From: CAZOBJ01 sp964577825
GTDB taxonomy: Bacteria > Planctomycetota > SZUA-567 > JAFGNG01
Length of the DNA stretch: 26,295 bases
Assembly: GCA_964577825.1 (NCBI GenBank)
Contig: CAZOBJ010000035.1
Coordinates: 1-26,295, forward strand
Direction of reading: 5' to 3'
Position numbers and translations under genes: made by a program. Of this stretch, positions 1-6,920 are shown in pieces; the stretch's first letter is position 1, and the number at the start of each line of letters is the position of its first letter. The notes beneath the pieces are model-generated. The model did no database searches. It worked only from the letters and a program-made list of their open reading frames with translations, and was not told the DNA's origin.

Positions 1-187
1 GTACGATCACGCCGCGGACCACGCTGCCCTCTTAGATCGGGCTTCCGGGGATCGCCTTCTTCACGCTGCCGACCACGATGTCGCCCAGCGATGCAGTCGA
101 CCCGGCGCCCCCGAGCACGCGCACGCACATGACCTCTTTGGCGCCCGTGTTGTCCGCCACGCTCAGTCGGGTCTGCATTTGAATCAT
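1..187 (-). CDS. rplN: 50S ribosomal protein L14 (partial, with in-frame stop)
   Basis: L14 is a large-subunit protein next to the sarcin-ricin region and bridge B8, essential in bacteria. The visible N-terminus starts MIQMQTRLSVADNTGAK and continues with VMCVRVLGG and GDIVVGSVKKAIPG, all typical of L14. The ATG at 187-185 has a GGAG-type ribosome site upstream. The gene runs off the left edge, so about half of the ~122 residues are visible. Codon 52 is TAA (bases 34-32) where the family usually has Lys. The same frame continues past it with L14-like sequence (EGSVVRGVIV), so the reading frame is intact and the change looks like a substitution. It is the last visible gene of the S10-type operon, 30 nt after rpsQ. 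A sequencing or assembly error near the edge is the simplest explanation; a pseudogene with a second copy elsewhere is the alternative. Identity is certain; integrity is not. Confidence 0.85.
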
Positions 188-217
188 CGTCTTGCTCCAC
201 GGCCGCCGCAGAACCGG

Positions 218-484
218 CTACTCGGCGCGCCGCAACACACGCACCAGCCGCCATCGCTTTGTCCGTGATAGGGGCCGGGTCTCCGCGATCTCCACGGTAT
301 CCCCCGCACGTGCTTCGTTGCCCTCGTCGTGGGCATGGTACCGGGTGGTTCGGCGCATGAACTTCCCGTACTTCGGGTGCTTGACCAGCCGCACCACGCG
401 TACGGCGACGGTCTTGTCCATCTTGTCGCTCGCCACGATGCCCTGCACCTGACGGCGCCTTCCACGAACCCGGTTTGTGGTCAT
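218..484 (-). CDS. rpsQ: 30S ribosomal protein S17
   Basis: S17 is a primary 16S rRNA-binding protein needed early in small-subunit assembly. The 88-residue product has the S17 core: GIVASDKMDKTVAVRV near residue 15, then KHPKYGKFMRRTTRYHAHDE, and ends in the basic RWRLVRVLRRAE. Its length is normal for the family (about 80-90). The ATG at 484-482 overlaps the rpmC stop as ATGA, so translation is probably coupled. It ends in TAG 30 nt before rplN. It lies in its usual place between rpmC and rplN. Confidence 0.97.
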   Translation of the reverse strand: MTTNRVRGRRRQVQGIVASDKMDKTVAVRVVRLVKHPKYGKFMRRTTRYHAHDEGNEARAGDTVEIAETRPLSRTKRWRLVRVLRRAE

Positions 485-702
485 GCCTCTACTCTGCTCC
501 CGCCTGCATTCTCCGCAGCCGCCCTCTCGCGCTGGACCGTCAGGATCCGCGCGATTTCTCGGCGAGCCGCCTTGATCTCACCCGGCTTCACCTCTTCGCC
601 CATAGACACGCGACAGCGCAGATTCAAGAGCCCGCGCCGCGTCTTCTCGAGCTCGTTGTTCAGTTCCGGCGCATCCATGCGTCGCAGCTCGGTGGCCTTC
701 AC
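481..702 (-). CDS. rpmC: 50S ribosomal protein L29
   Basis: L29 is a small two-helix protein at the polypeptide exit tunnel, contacting 23S rRNA and the docking sites for SRP and trigger factor. The 73-residue product begins VKATELRRMDAPELNNEL and has the hallmark LLNLRCRVSMGE segment followed by IKAARREIARILTVQRER. I chose the GTG at 702-700 because a strong GGAGGAGG site lies 8 nt upstream and because the start overlaps the rplP stop as GTGA. The C-terminal tail (AAAENAGGSRVEA) is slightly longer than in many homologues. Its stop overlaps the rpsQ start. Confidence 0.96.
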   Translation of the reverse strand: MKATELRRMDAPELNNELEKTRRGLLNLRCRVSMGEEVKPGEIKAARREIARILTVQRERAAAENAGGSRVEA

Positions 703-1118
703 AGTGCGTGCCTCCTCCGCGCAAGGCGCGTCTTGACCGAAAGCTTTGCGGATTGCAGGCGAAAAGCTTCGCGCGCGATGTCCTCGTCCACGCCCGCGAT
801 CTCGTAGAGGATCGTGCCAGGCTTGACATTCGCGCGCCAGTAGGTGACGTCGCCCTTGCCCTTGCCCATGCGGGTCTCTGCGGGACGCGCCGTGGCCGAC
901 TGGTGCGGAAAGATGCGGATGAAGAGCCGCCCCTCTCCGGCCAGGAACCGGTTCGCCGCCACACGGGCGGCCTCGATCTCGTTCGCGGAGATCCACCCGG
1001 CCTCGATGGCCTGGATGCCATAGTCGCCAAAGGCCACGAAGTTCCCGCTCGTGGCGTTTCCGCGCAGGCGGCCTCGCTGGAACTTGCGGTGCTTGACCCG
1101 CTTGGGCATGAGCGCCAT
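699..1118 (-). CDS. rplP: 50S ribosomal protein L16
   Basis: L16 sits at the A-site side of the central protuberance and organises tRNA binding. The 139-residue product starts MALMPKRVKHRKFQRGRLRG and contains FGDYGIQAIEAGWISANEIE, RIFPHQSATARPAETRMGKGKG and the YWRANVKPGTILYEI region, all standard L16 signatures. The ATG at 1118 gives a standard N-terminus; the frame stays open upstream but that stretch reads through the end of rpsC. GGAGAG lies just upstream and the gap to the rpsC stop is 2 nt, so the two are probably translationally coupled. Nothing unusual is seen. Confidence 0.97.
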   Translation of the reverse strand: MALMPKRVKHRKFQRGRLRGNATSGNFVAFGDYGIQAIEAGWISANEIEAARVAANRFLAGEGRLFIRIFPHQSATARPAETRMGKGKGDVTYWRANVKPGTILYEIAGVDEDIAREAFRLQSAKLSVKTRLARRRHAL

Positions 1119-1120
1119 GA

Positions 1121-1759
1121 TCAGCTCTCCGCCTCTTCGAAGTCGCCTCGATAGATCCACACCTTCACGCCGATGGCGCCCATGGTGGTGCGCGCGAGCG
1201 CATATCCGTAGCTCACATCGGCCTGCAGCTTCTGACAGGGCACCGAGCCGATGCGCAGGTTGTCGGTGCGCGCGATCTCCGCGCCACCCAATCTGCCGCG
1301 CACGACCATCTTGACGCCCAACGCACCAGCCTGCAGGACCCCTTCGGCCGCCTTGCGCATGGCCCGCCGGGTGCCCATACGCTTCGAAAGCTGGGCCGCG
1401 ACGTCTTCGGCCACGAGCTGCGCGTCCAGCTCCGGGCGGTTGATCTCGAAGATTTTGACGTTCACCTTGCGGCCCACCAGATCCTCGAGGTGGTCACGCA
1501 GGCGGTCCACTTCCGCACCGTGCCGCCCGATCACCACTCCAGGCCGGGCCGCGTGCAACAGAACCTCGACCTCGTCCTCGGTCCGCTCGATCTCGATGCG
1601 CGGAATCCCAGCAAAGCCGAATTCCTTCTTCACGAACTGGCGGATCTTCTCGTCCTCGACGAGGTACCGCCCGAAATTCTTTCGCTCGGCGTACCAGCGG
1701 CTGTCCGCCTTGCGCGTGATGCCCACGCGGAATCCGATGGGGTTGACCTTCTGACCCAC
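1121..1759 (-). CDS. rpsC: 30S ribosomal protein S3
   Basis: S3 lines the mRNA entry tunnel and takes part in the ribosomal helicase activity. The 212-residue product starts MGQKVNPIGFRVGITR. The type-2 KH domain is visible around residues 40-110, with the GxxG loop in RPGVVIGRHGAEVDRL. The C-terminal domain contains LSKRMGTRRAMRKAAEGV and GALGVKMVVRGRLGGAEIAR. The start is GTG (1759-1757), one base after the rplV stop, with GGAGGAG overlapping the end of rplV. Length is within the family range. Confidence 0.97.
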   Translation of the reverse strand: MGQKVNPIGFRVGITRKADSRWYAERKNFGRYLVEDEKIRQFVKKEFGFAGIPRIEIERTEDEVEVLLHAARPGVVIGRHGAEVDRLRDHLEDLVGRKVNVKIFEINRPELDAQLVAEDVAAQLSKRMGTRRAMRKAAEGVLQAGALGVKMVVRGRLGGAEIARTDNLRIGSVPCQKLQADVSYGYALARTTMGAIGVKVWIYRGDFEEAES

Positions 1760-1760
1760 G

Positions 1761-2132
1761 TCACTCCTCCCTGCCAGAACCGCTCGAAGCGGCGGGCTTG
1801 GCGACCGCGTCCAGTTCGATGACGATGTGACTCGTCTGCCGTTCCACGGGCGAGGCCATGCCGCGGGCGCGCGGACGCCACTTCGCCCGCGTGGGCCCCT
1901 CGTCCGCGTAGGCGGCGGTCACCGCCAAGTCACGCAACGACTCTTCCCCGAGCTCTCGAGCATTCGCCTGGGCGCTCTTGAGCACCTTGCCAACGAGCGT
2001 GGCGGCGCGTTTGGGGCTGAAGGCGCACAGGTTGAGCGCCTCCTCCAGCGACTTCCCCCGCACGAGGTCTAGCACAAGCCGGGCCTTTTGCGGGCTGATC
2101 GGGGCGAATCGGTGCTTCGCCACATAGGCCAT
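1761..2132 (-). CDS. rplV: 50S ribosomal protein L22
   Basis: L22 contacts all 23S domains, and its beta-hairpin narrows the exit tunnel, the site of macrolide and arrest-peptide effects. The 123-residue product shows HRFAPISPQKARLVLDLVRG at the N-terminus, then SPKRAATLVGKVLKSAQANA, and the hairpin region DEGPTRAKWRPRARGMASP. A short low-complexity tail (AVAKPAASSGSGREE) extends beyond the usual ~110 residues. The ATG at 2132 has AAGGA 8 nt upstream. It lies 26 nt after rpsS and 1 nt before rpsC. Confidence 0.97.
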   Translation of the reverse strand: MAYVAKHRFAPISPQKARLVLDLVRGKSLEEALNLCAFSPKRAATLVGKVLKSAQANARELGEESLRDLAVTAAYADEGPTRAKWRPRARGMASPVERQTSHIVIELDAVAKPAASSGSGREE

Positions 2133-2158
2133 CGAACGGTTCCTTGTGCTCGCCTGTC

Positions 2159-2419
2159 CTATCGTCTGCCGTGGCCGCGATGGGCACGCGTAGGCGCAAA
2201 CTCTCCGAGCTTATGCCCAACCATGGCCTCAGTCACGAAAATGTTGTGGAACGTCTTCCCGTTATGGACCGCCAGATTGTGCCCCACGAATTCCGGCACG
2301 ATCGTACACGCGCGAGACCACGTACGGATGGGCTCGTGCCCTCCCTGCGCGTGCTGTGCCAAGACCTTGGCCAGCAGCTTCTCGTCCACGTAGGGGCCCT
2401 TCTTGGTCGATCGACCCAT
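2159..2419 (-). CDS. rpsS: 30S ribosomal protein S19
   Basis: S19 is a head protein of the small subunit that binds S13 and contacts the large subunit and A-site tRNA. The 86-residue product begins MGRSTKKGPYVDEKLLAKV and contains IRTWSRACTIVPEFVG, VHNGKTFHNIFVTEAMVGH and KLGEFAPTRAHRGHG, the standard S19 pattern. The frame is open 7 codons upstream to a TTG, but the ATG at 2419 matches the family N-terminus and has GGAG at about 7 nt. It sits between rplB and rplV as usual and ends in TAG. Confidence 0.97.
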   Translation of the reverse strand: MGRSTKKGPYVDEKLLAKVLAQHAQGGHEPIRTWSRACTIVPEFVGHNLAVHNGKTFHNIFVTEAMVGHKLGEFAPTRAHRGHGRR

Positions 2420-2449
2420 GTCTGGCTCCGCCTCTTCCAATCCGGCGCG

Positions 2450-3289
2450 CTACTTGCCGCGTTTCTTCCGCCGGCGCAGAATGTACTGGTTACTGTGCTT
2501 GCGGGGGTCGCGCGTCTTGCCGCCCTTGGACAGTACGCCAGACGGCCCCTTCGGCGACCGGCCGCCGGCGCGGCGGCCCTCGCCCCCGCCCATCGGGTGG
2601 TCGACCGGGTTCTTCGCGCTGCCTCGTACGTGGGGGCGCCTGCCGCGGTGCCGGGTCTTGCCGGCCTTGCCTACCTTGACGAGAGAATGCTCCACATTGC
2701 CGATGCGGCCGATAGTCGCGCGACAGCGCACCGGCACCGAGCGCAGCTCGCCGGAGGGCATCAGCAATACAGCGCGCTCGCCCTCCTTGGCGAGCAGGTT
2801 GACCCCCATGCCGGCGCTACGCGCGATTCGGCCGCCCCGCCCCGGGCTCATCTCCACGTTATGCACGGTCGTTCCGGTGGGGATCGAGGCAAGCGGCATG
2901 CAATTGCCCACCTCGGGTTCCGCGGCCTGGCCGGCCATCACATGCTGTCCGTTCCGCAATCCCGCCGGCGCTAGGATGTATCTTTTCACACCATCGGCGT
3001 AGTGCAGCAGGGCAATGCGCGCCGAGCGATTCGGGTCATACTCAATCGTCGCGACCTTCGCCGGAATCCCGTCACGGTCCTTGCGCTTGAAGTCGATGCG
3101 CCGATAGTACCGCTTCTGGCCCCCGCCTCGATGGCGCGTGGTGATCAGACCCCGGCTGTTGCGCCCGCCACTCTTGCGTATAGGCTCGATCAAGGTGCGC
3201 TCGGGTCGCGACCTGGACACCTGTCCGAAGTCGCTGACCGACATGCCTCGGCGTCCGGCGGTGGTTGGGCGATACTGCTTCGTAGCCAT
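2450..3289 (-). CDS. rplB: 50S ribosomal protein L2
   Basis: L2 is one of the most conserved large-subunit proteins, needed for subunit joining and peptidyl transferase function. The 279-residue product contains HRGGGQKRYYRRIDFKR (about 54-70), the central OB/SH3-like domains and the C-terminal NPVDHPMGGGEGRRAGG, which carries the conserved His important for activity. It ends in the usual basic QYILRRRKKRGK. The ATG at 3289 has GAGAG about 7 nt upstream and follows the rplW stop by 26 nt. Length is normal (270-280). Confidence 0.98.
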   Translation of the reverse strand: MATKQYRPTTAGRRGMSVSDFGQVSRSRPERTLIEPIRKSGGRNSRGLITTRHRGGGQKRYYRRIDFKRKDRDGIPAKVATIEYDPNRSARIALLHYADGVKRYILAPAGLRNGQHVMAGQAAEPEVGNCMPLASIPTGTTVHNVEMSPGRGGRIARSAGMGVNLLAKEGERAVLLMPSGELRSVPVRCRATIGRIGNVEHSLVKVGKAGKTRHRGRRPHVRGSAKNPVDHPMGGGEGRRAGGRSPKGPSGVLSKGGKTRDPRKHSNQYILRRRKKRGK

Positions 3290-3315
3290 TCCGATCTCTC
3301 AGTCGCCGTGTTGGC

Positions 3316-3600
3316 TCACTTCAAGGCGTCAATGGCCTGGCCCTCGGCCAGACGCACGATCGCCTTCTTCCAGTTCCGGGTCAGGCCCCACTGACGCCAC
3401 CGATACCGCTTGGGCTTGCCCCGCACGTTCATGGTGCGAACCGCGGCCACGCGGACGTTCCACAGCGTCTCCACGGCGTTGCGAATATCGTACTTCGTGG
3501 CCTCCGGCGCCACGTCGAAGAGATAGGTCTCCGTAGACTCCACGGCCGCATGAGCCTTCTCGGTGTACACCGGCCGCTTGATCACGTCGTACGGGTCCAT
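3316..3600 (-). CDS. rplW: 50S ribosomal protein L23
   Basis: L23 lies at the tunnel exit and is the docking site for trigger factor and SRP. The 94-residue product starts MDPYDVIKRPVYTEKAHAA, carries FDVAPEATKYDIRNAVETLW and VAAVRTMNVRGKPKRYRWR, and ends with WKKAIVRLAEGQAID, as expected for L23. The ATG (3600-3598) shares one base with the rplD stop (TGATG), so coupling to rplD is likely. The long open frame upstream of this ATG only reads through rplD in another frame. Confidence 0.97.
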   Translation of the reverse strand: MDPYDVIKRPVYTEKAHAAVESTETYLFDVAPEATKYDIRNAVETLWNVRVAAVRTMNVRGKPKRYRWRQWGLTRNWKKAIVRLAEGQAIDALK

Positions 3601-4223
3601 CACTGCAGCTCCTCGGGCAGCGCGGCCAGGGCGTCCTTGGTCATCACGATCATTCGTCGCCGCAACGCAAAGTAGGCGTTCAGTTCCCGTAGAGGAAGCA
3701 GATCCACCATCTGCAGGTTGCGCGCGGATTTCCACGTTGCCTCGTCCGGCGTGCGGATCACGATGAGACAACTTTGCTGCACGCCCAGGGCCTTGAGCAC
3801 GGCCGCGAGCTCGCGGGTCTTGGGCGCATCCTGGTCCAGGTCCGTAACCACCTTGATCTCACCATCGCGCAGCTTCGCCAAGAGTGCGCTGCGCAACGCC
3901 GCGCGCCGCGCCTTCTTGGATAGCTTCTTGTGGTAATCGCGCGGCGCCGGGCCGAACGTGACCCCGCCTCCGCGCCACAAGGGGCTTCGTCGCGAGCCCG
4001 CGCGCGCCCGTCCTGTCCCCTTCTGGCGCCAGGGCTTACCGGTCGCGCCCATCACCTCGCGTCGCGTCTTGGTCTTGGCGGAGCCCACGCGCTGGTTCGC
4101 CTCGTGCGCCAGGATCGCCTGATGGAGCAGCCGCACGCGTACCGCACGTCCAAGGCAGGAGTCGTCGAACTGTACCTTGTCCACGACCTTGCCGTGCCGA
4201 TCGTGGACCGGGATCTCGATCAT
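3600..4223 (-). CDS. rplD: 50S ribosomal protein L4
   Basis: L4 is an early-assembly large-subunit protein with a long loop in the exit tunnel. In gammaproteobacteria it also represses its own S10 operon through the mRNA leader. The 207-residue product starts MIEIPVHDRHGKVVDKVQF. The tunnel loop is visible (GSAKTKTRREVMGATGKPWR, then QKGTGRARAGSRRSPLWRGG), followed by FGPAPRDYHKKLSKKARRAALRSAL. I chose the ATG at 4223 because it fits the family N-terminus and has GGGGAG 10 nt upstream; the upstream extension has no L4 similarity. It is the first gene of the operon here: rpsJ and rplC are not upstream. See the promoter and leader entries. Confidence 0.96.
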   Translation of the reverse strand: MIEIPVHDRHGKVVDKVQFDDSCLGRAVRVRLLHQAILAHEANQRVGSAKTKTRREVMGATGKPWRQKGTGRARAGSRRSPLWRGGGVTFGPAPRDYHKKLSKKARRAALRSALLAKLRDGEIKVVTDLDQDAPKTRELAAVLKALGVQQSCLIVIRTPDEATWKSARNLQMVDLLPLRELNAYFALRRRMIVMTKDALAALPEELQ

Positions 4224-4417
4224 CGCGCACACGCTCCCCTGCGGGCGGCCGCATTCGACGGACCCCCAAGCCATCCTCGGGATGGCCAGACCGTGCCGCC
4301 TCGGTTTCCAGCCGGGAACACGGCAGGAGTCCAGATTTACAGGCACCACAGCCAGCCGCCGACTGACCGGCCGGCTTTCTCCACATAAATCATGTGGACT
4401 CCCACTCAGCGTGGGAA
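4224..4417 (-). promoter_or_regulatory. Structured 5' leader of the rplD-first ribosomal operon
   Basis: This is the leader part of the 334-base gene-free stretch 4224-4557. With a start site near 4417 the leader is about 195 nt. It contains three perfect-stem hairpins: 4400-4416 (TCCCAC/GTGGGA, 5-nt loop), 4380-4398 (TCCACAT/ATGTGGA, 5-nt loop) and 4270-4286 (GCCATCC/GGATGGC, 3-nt loop). The first two lie back to back right after the predicted start. No remnant of rplC or rpsJ coding sequence is present. A long structured leader before L4 invites the idea of L4 autoregulation, known for the E. coli S10 leader, but no sequence match to that leader is claimed. Confidence 0.5.
4337..4393 (-). 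CDS. Possible 18-aa leader peptide upstream of rplD
   Basis: A short frame in the rplD leader encodes MIYVEKAGRSVGGWLWCL and stops at TAA. GGGAG lies 6 nt before its ATG, better than most short frames of this size. The ribosome site is in the 3' arm of the first leader hairpin and the ATG begins in the 5' arm of the second, so both could be masked by RNA structure. There is no homology evidence and it may be chance. Confidence 0.25.
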   Translation of the reverse strand: MIYVEKAGRSVGGWLWCL

Positions 4418-4423
4418 AGGTTA

Positions 4424-4452
4424 AAGATAGGGAGCACTTACGACAGAGTCAA
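4424..4452 (-). promoter_or_regulatory. Sigma-70-type promoter for the ribosomal protein operon
   Basis: Reading the minus strand, TTGACT (4452-4447) and TATCTT (4429-4424) are separated by exactly 17 bases. A/T-rich sequence lies upstream (4453-4483), possibly an UP element. The predicted start is near 4417, giving the leader described above. It is the best promoter-like sequence in the window and points toward rplD. Confidence 0.7.
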
Positions 4453-4477
4453 CACATTTTTCTCACATTTTCCGGAG

Positions 4478-4557
4478 AAAAAAGGGGTCAACCCGTGCGC
4501 GGGGAGGGCGGCCCGTGCAGGCCGGCGCAGCTGAGCGGCATCCAGGCCTCCGCGCAC
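4478..4557 (-). terminator. Probable intrinsic terminator after the L,D-transpeptidase gene
   Basis: Directly after the stop codon on the minus strand, GTGCGCGG (4557-4550) pairs perfectly with CCGCGCAC (4502-4495), and three further pairs follow past a 2-nt bulge. The interior is GC-rich and self-complementary. About a dozen bases further comes a run of six T (4483-4478). The gap between stem and T-run is longer than ideal, so confidence is moderate. It would insulate the transpeptidase transcript from the ribosomal operon promoter just beyond. Confidence 0.5.
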
Positions 4558-5952
4558 TCAGGGCCGGATGATCACCGGCGCGTCGATGAGCGCGAAGCCG
4601 TACACCTCCTCCACCTCCGGGTTGAGCATGCGGATACAACCCTGGCTCGAGGTACCGGGAACCGAGCTGGGGACCGTGGTCCCATGGATGCCGATGCCCT
4701 CGCCGGGCGCACCGCGGGTGAGCCCTATCCATCGGCTTCCCAGGATGTTGCGACTGTCATCGTGGGCGTACAGCTGGCCGGTCTGCGGATCGACCCAGTC
4801 CGGGTCTGCCGCCTTGTTGAGGATCCGAAACGGCCCGGTAGGGGTCTTGTCGCCCCCGTGGCAGACTGGATACTCCTTGATCCAGTTGCCGCCCAGAAAC
4901 AGCGTCAGGGTCATATCGCTCTTGTCGACGACGAGCTCCGCGGGGAGCTTGAGGATCTTCAGCCGCTGCCCGGCGTGGATGTAGTACTGGGGACGCCGGA
5001 TGCCGTTGATCGTCGCGATGCTGTCATAGTGGACCCCGAACTTGCGCGCGATGGTCGCCAGTCGGTCACCCTTCTGGACAACGTACTCCTCGGCCCCGCG
5101 GCAGGGCTGCCTGCTGAACACGATCCGGCGGTTCAGACGCGCGAGCCGCTCTTTGATGCGCCTGCGCACGGACTGGGCAAGGAACGGGGCGTCGTCTTTG
5201 CCCAGGGCGTCCGAGTAGGCGTCGCGAACGGCCTCCCATTGCTCGTACTCGGGCACCTCGTCGCAGAAGGCCTCGTACCACACGTCCGCCAGGAAGAGCG
5301 CCGCCAGCCGCCCGCCCCGGGTCCGGGGAAGCTCCTGGTACACGCGCCGCCACGTCTCCTGCGCCTTGCGCTTGTCGCCCTGCTTGCGTGCCAGGACCCC
5401 GAGTCGGAAGCGGGCCATGGCCCCGTGTTCATCGCGGGGATGCTCCTCGGCAATCCGCTGCAATGCGTTGCGCAGTGCGGCCATGTCGCCGGCGCGCTCC
5501 AGCGCCTCTACGCGCTGCCAGGCCCCCTGCACGCCCGTGGTGGTCGGCACGGAGTGCTCATCCGGCTCCGGAGCGTCCTGCTCGGGCTCGGGTTCCTGCG
5601 TCGAGGAGCCCTCTACAATCTCCGGCAGGTCGGGCGCGTCGGGCTCGGGCTCCTGCGTGGCGGCCTGTCTGTCGTCCACCACTGGCGGCATGGCCACACC
5701 GGAAGGCATGGCTTCTGCGCCTCCGGCCGAGTCGTTCGCCGCTGTATCTACAGTGCTTCCGTTGTCTGACATGCCACCGACTGCCCGCTCAACGCCCTCG
5801 CGCAGCGCGCCGCCATACTGGCGATACCCGAGGTACAGGACCCCAGCCAGCACCGCGAGTCCGGCCAGCAGCCACCATCCGCGCCGGCTGCGCCGTGGCG
5901 CCTCGTCGACCACGCCTTCGCCGGGTAGGAACTTGTCAGGGTCCAACGCCAT
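4558..5952 (-). CDS. Membrane-anchored LysM / L,D-transpeptidase (YkuD) protein
   Basis: This is a likely periplasmic L,D-transpeptidase that forms 3-3 crosslinks in peptidoglycan or attaches proteins to it. The 464 residues read in order: a basic cytoplasmic N-terminus, one membrane helix (about 26-43), an acidic Pro/Glu-rich linker with repeated QEPEP (about 98-133), a helical TPR-like region (about 142-275), a LysM peptidoglycan-binding domain (about 289-334, YVVQKGDRLATIARKFGV), and the YkuD domain (about 338-464). The catalytic signature is visible as HGT (His423) and SSQGCIRM (Cys439). The ATG at 5952 follows the upstream gene by 24 nt, so the two probably form one transcript. LysM-YkuD fusions are known; the long acidic linker plus TPR-like part is less common. 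The domain family is clear; the precise reaction is inferred. Confidence 0.9.
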   Translation of the reverse strand: MALDPDKFLPGEGVVDEAPRRSRRGWWLLAGLAVLAGVLYLGYRQYGGALREGVERAVGGMSDNGSTVDTAANDSAGGAEAMPSGVAMPPVVDDRQAATQEPEPDAPDLPEIVEGSSTQEPEPEQDAPEPDEHSVPTTTGVQGAWQRVEALERAGDMAALRNALQRIAEEHPRDEHGAMARFRLGVLARKQGDKRKAQETWRRVYQELPRTRGGRLAALFLADVWYEAFCDEVPEYEQWEAVRDAYSDALGKDDAPFLAQSVRRRIKERLARLNRRIVFSRQPCRGAEEYVVQKGDRLATIARKFGVHYDSIATINGIRRPQYYIHAGQRLKILKLPAELVVDKSDMTLTLFLGGNWIKEYPVCHGGDKTPTGPFRILNKAADPDWVDPQTGQLYAHDDSRNILGSRWIGLTRGAPGEGIGIHGTTVPSSVPGTSSQGCIRMLNPEVEEVYGFALIDAPVIIRP

Positions 5953-5976
5953 TCCTATCCCTCGATCACTCCAGGA

Positions 5977-6645
5977 TCAAGGAGCCACAATGCCCACAGG
6001 CTCCACAGGACTGTCCGCGTCCACGAGCAGCACCTGGTCGAAATACAGGTCATCCTCGCGATTGCACAGCGTCACGGTATGCTCCGTGCCCTGGCCAAGC
6101 CGACGGGTGACCGGGTCGCGCGGCCCGCCCACGCGCAGCCAGATCCAGCGAGGATTCTCCTTGTCCGCGTTCCCCTGGATCGTGCCCAGGTACGTCCCGT
6201 CCAGCACCACGTCCAGGCTGTCCCCACAATCGTCGCTCCAGCGCACCCGCACCCACACCACGTACACGGCAGTTGTGGGCGCGCCGAAGCGGATCCTCGC
6301 ATATCCGGGGTGCGCGGCCTGCGCATACCCCTTCGTATATTGCGCGGTCTCGGGCCGTTCATTCACCTTTTCCGGTCCCAGATAGCAGCATCGGCCCCCT
6401 GAGGCCCCCTCCACGCCTTCGGCCAGTCGGACTGGGGGCTCCAGCTCCTCGGCGTCTTCGGCTTCGAGCACGATCCAGGCGGCCGGACGGCTGGACACCG
6501 TGACGACGCTCCCCCCGTTGCCCTGCGCCGGCGCATCGTCGCCCGGACGCCCGTCGGAGGACCTTGCGCGCAGTCCGAGTACCACAGCCGCGAGCATACC
6601 CGCCCCGACTACGAGCACGAGCGCCCGTCCCATCAGCTTGCCCAC
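5977..6645 (-). CDS. Secreted protein with a carbohydrate-binding-like beta-sandwich
   Basis: The function is unknown. I chose the GTG at 6645 because GAGGAG lies about 6 nt upstream; the ATG 4 codons later is an alternative. The 222-residue product has a hydrophobic N-terminal segment (RALVLVVGAGMLAAVVLGL) that could be a signal peptide or anchor, then a Gly/Asp linker. The C-terminal ~145 residues look like a galactose-binding or CBM6/35-type fold: IVLEAEDAEELEPPVRLAEG, YARIRFGAPTTAVYVVWVRV, and a closing YFDQVLLVDAD. The pattern of an AEDAE start and FDQV end is typical of these modules. It is divergent from efp and upstream of the transpeptidase gene, so it may act in the cell envelope. 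The fold is a similarity judgement. Confidence 0.65.
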   Translation of the reverse strand: MGKLMGRALVLVVGAGMLAAVVLGLRARSSDGRPGDDAPAQGNGGSVVTVSSRPAAWIVLEAEDAEELEPPVRLAEGVEGASGGRCCYLGPEKVNERPETAQYTKGYAQAAHPGYARIRFGAPTTAVYVVWVRVRWSDDCGDSLDVVLDGTYLGTIQGNADKENPRWIWLRVGGPRDPVTRRLGQGTEHTVTLCNREDDLYFDQVLLVDADSPVEPVGIVAP

Positions 6646-6814
6646 GCATCGCTCCTCAGGCAACGTACATGAACGGCCCCGCTCCTGAGTGTCGGGTCCT
6701 GGCGCCCCTGCCCGCGCCCAACCCACAGGGCTCCGCTGTCAATCTACCGGCTCCCCTGGCCCGGTTCAAGAGACCTCTCGCCCCTCTCGGCCAAGTCCAT
6801 CGGAGAACGCGGCG

Positions 6815-6843
6815 TTGACTCGCCAACAGCCATGCGGCAGAAT
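6815..6843 (+). promoter_or_regulatory. Promoter for efp
   Basis: TTGACT (6815-6820) and CAGAAT (6838-6843) are 17 bases apart, giving a start near 6850 and a leader of about 70 nt. The leader opens with a 6-bp hairpin (GCTCGC 6853-6858 with GCGAGC 6869-6874) and ends with a purine-rich ribosome site (AAGGAG, 9 nt before the ATG). The rest of the 275-base interval 6646-6920 shows no gene. Confidence 0.55.
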
Positions 6844-6920
6844 GTGGGGTCGGCTCGCATCGCACGAAGCGAGCGACGAACGCTACCAATAGGAGTAGGA
6901 GGCCAGAAGGAGACCCGTTT

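Noticed and set aside
32..34. Recoding of TAA as an amino acid to explain rplN
   Set aside because: The E2-like gene ends at TAA (22855-22857) just before the next gene, and no other long gene has internal TAA.
6714..6742. Minus-strand TTGACA (6742-6737) as promoter for the carbohydrate-binding-like gene
   Set aside because: A perfect -35, but the -10 position is GC-only at every reasonable spacing.
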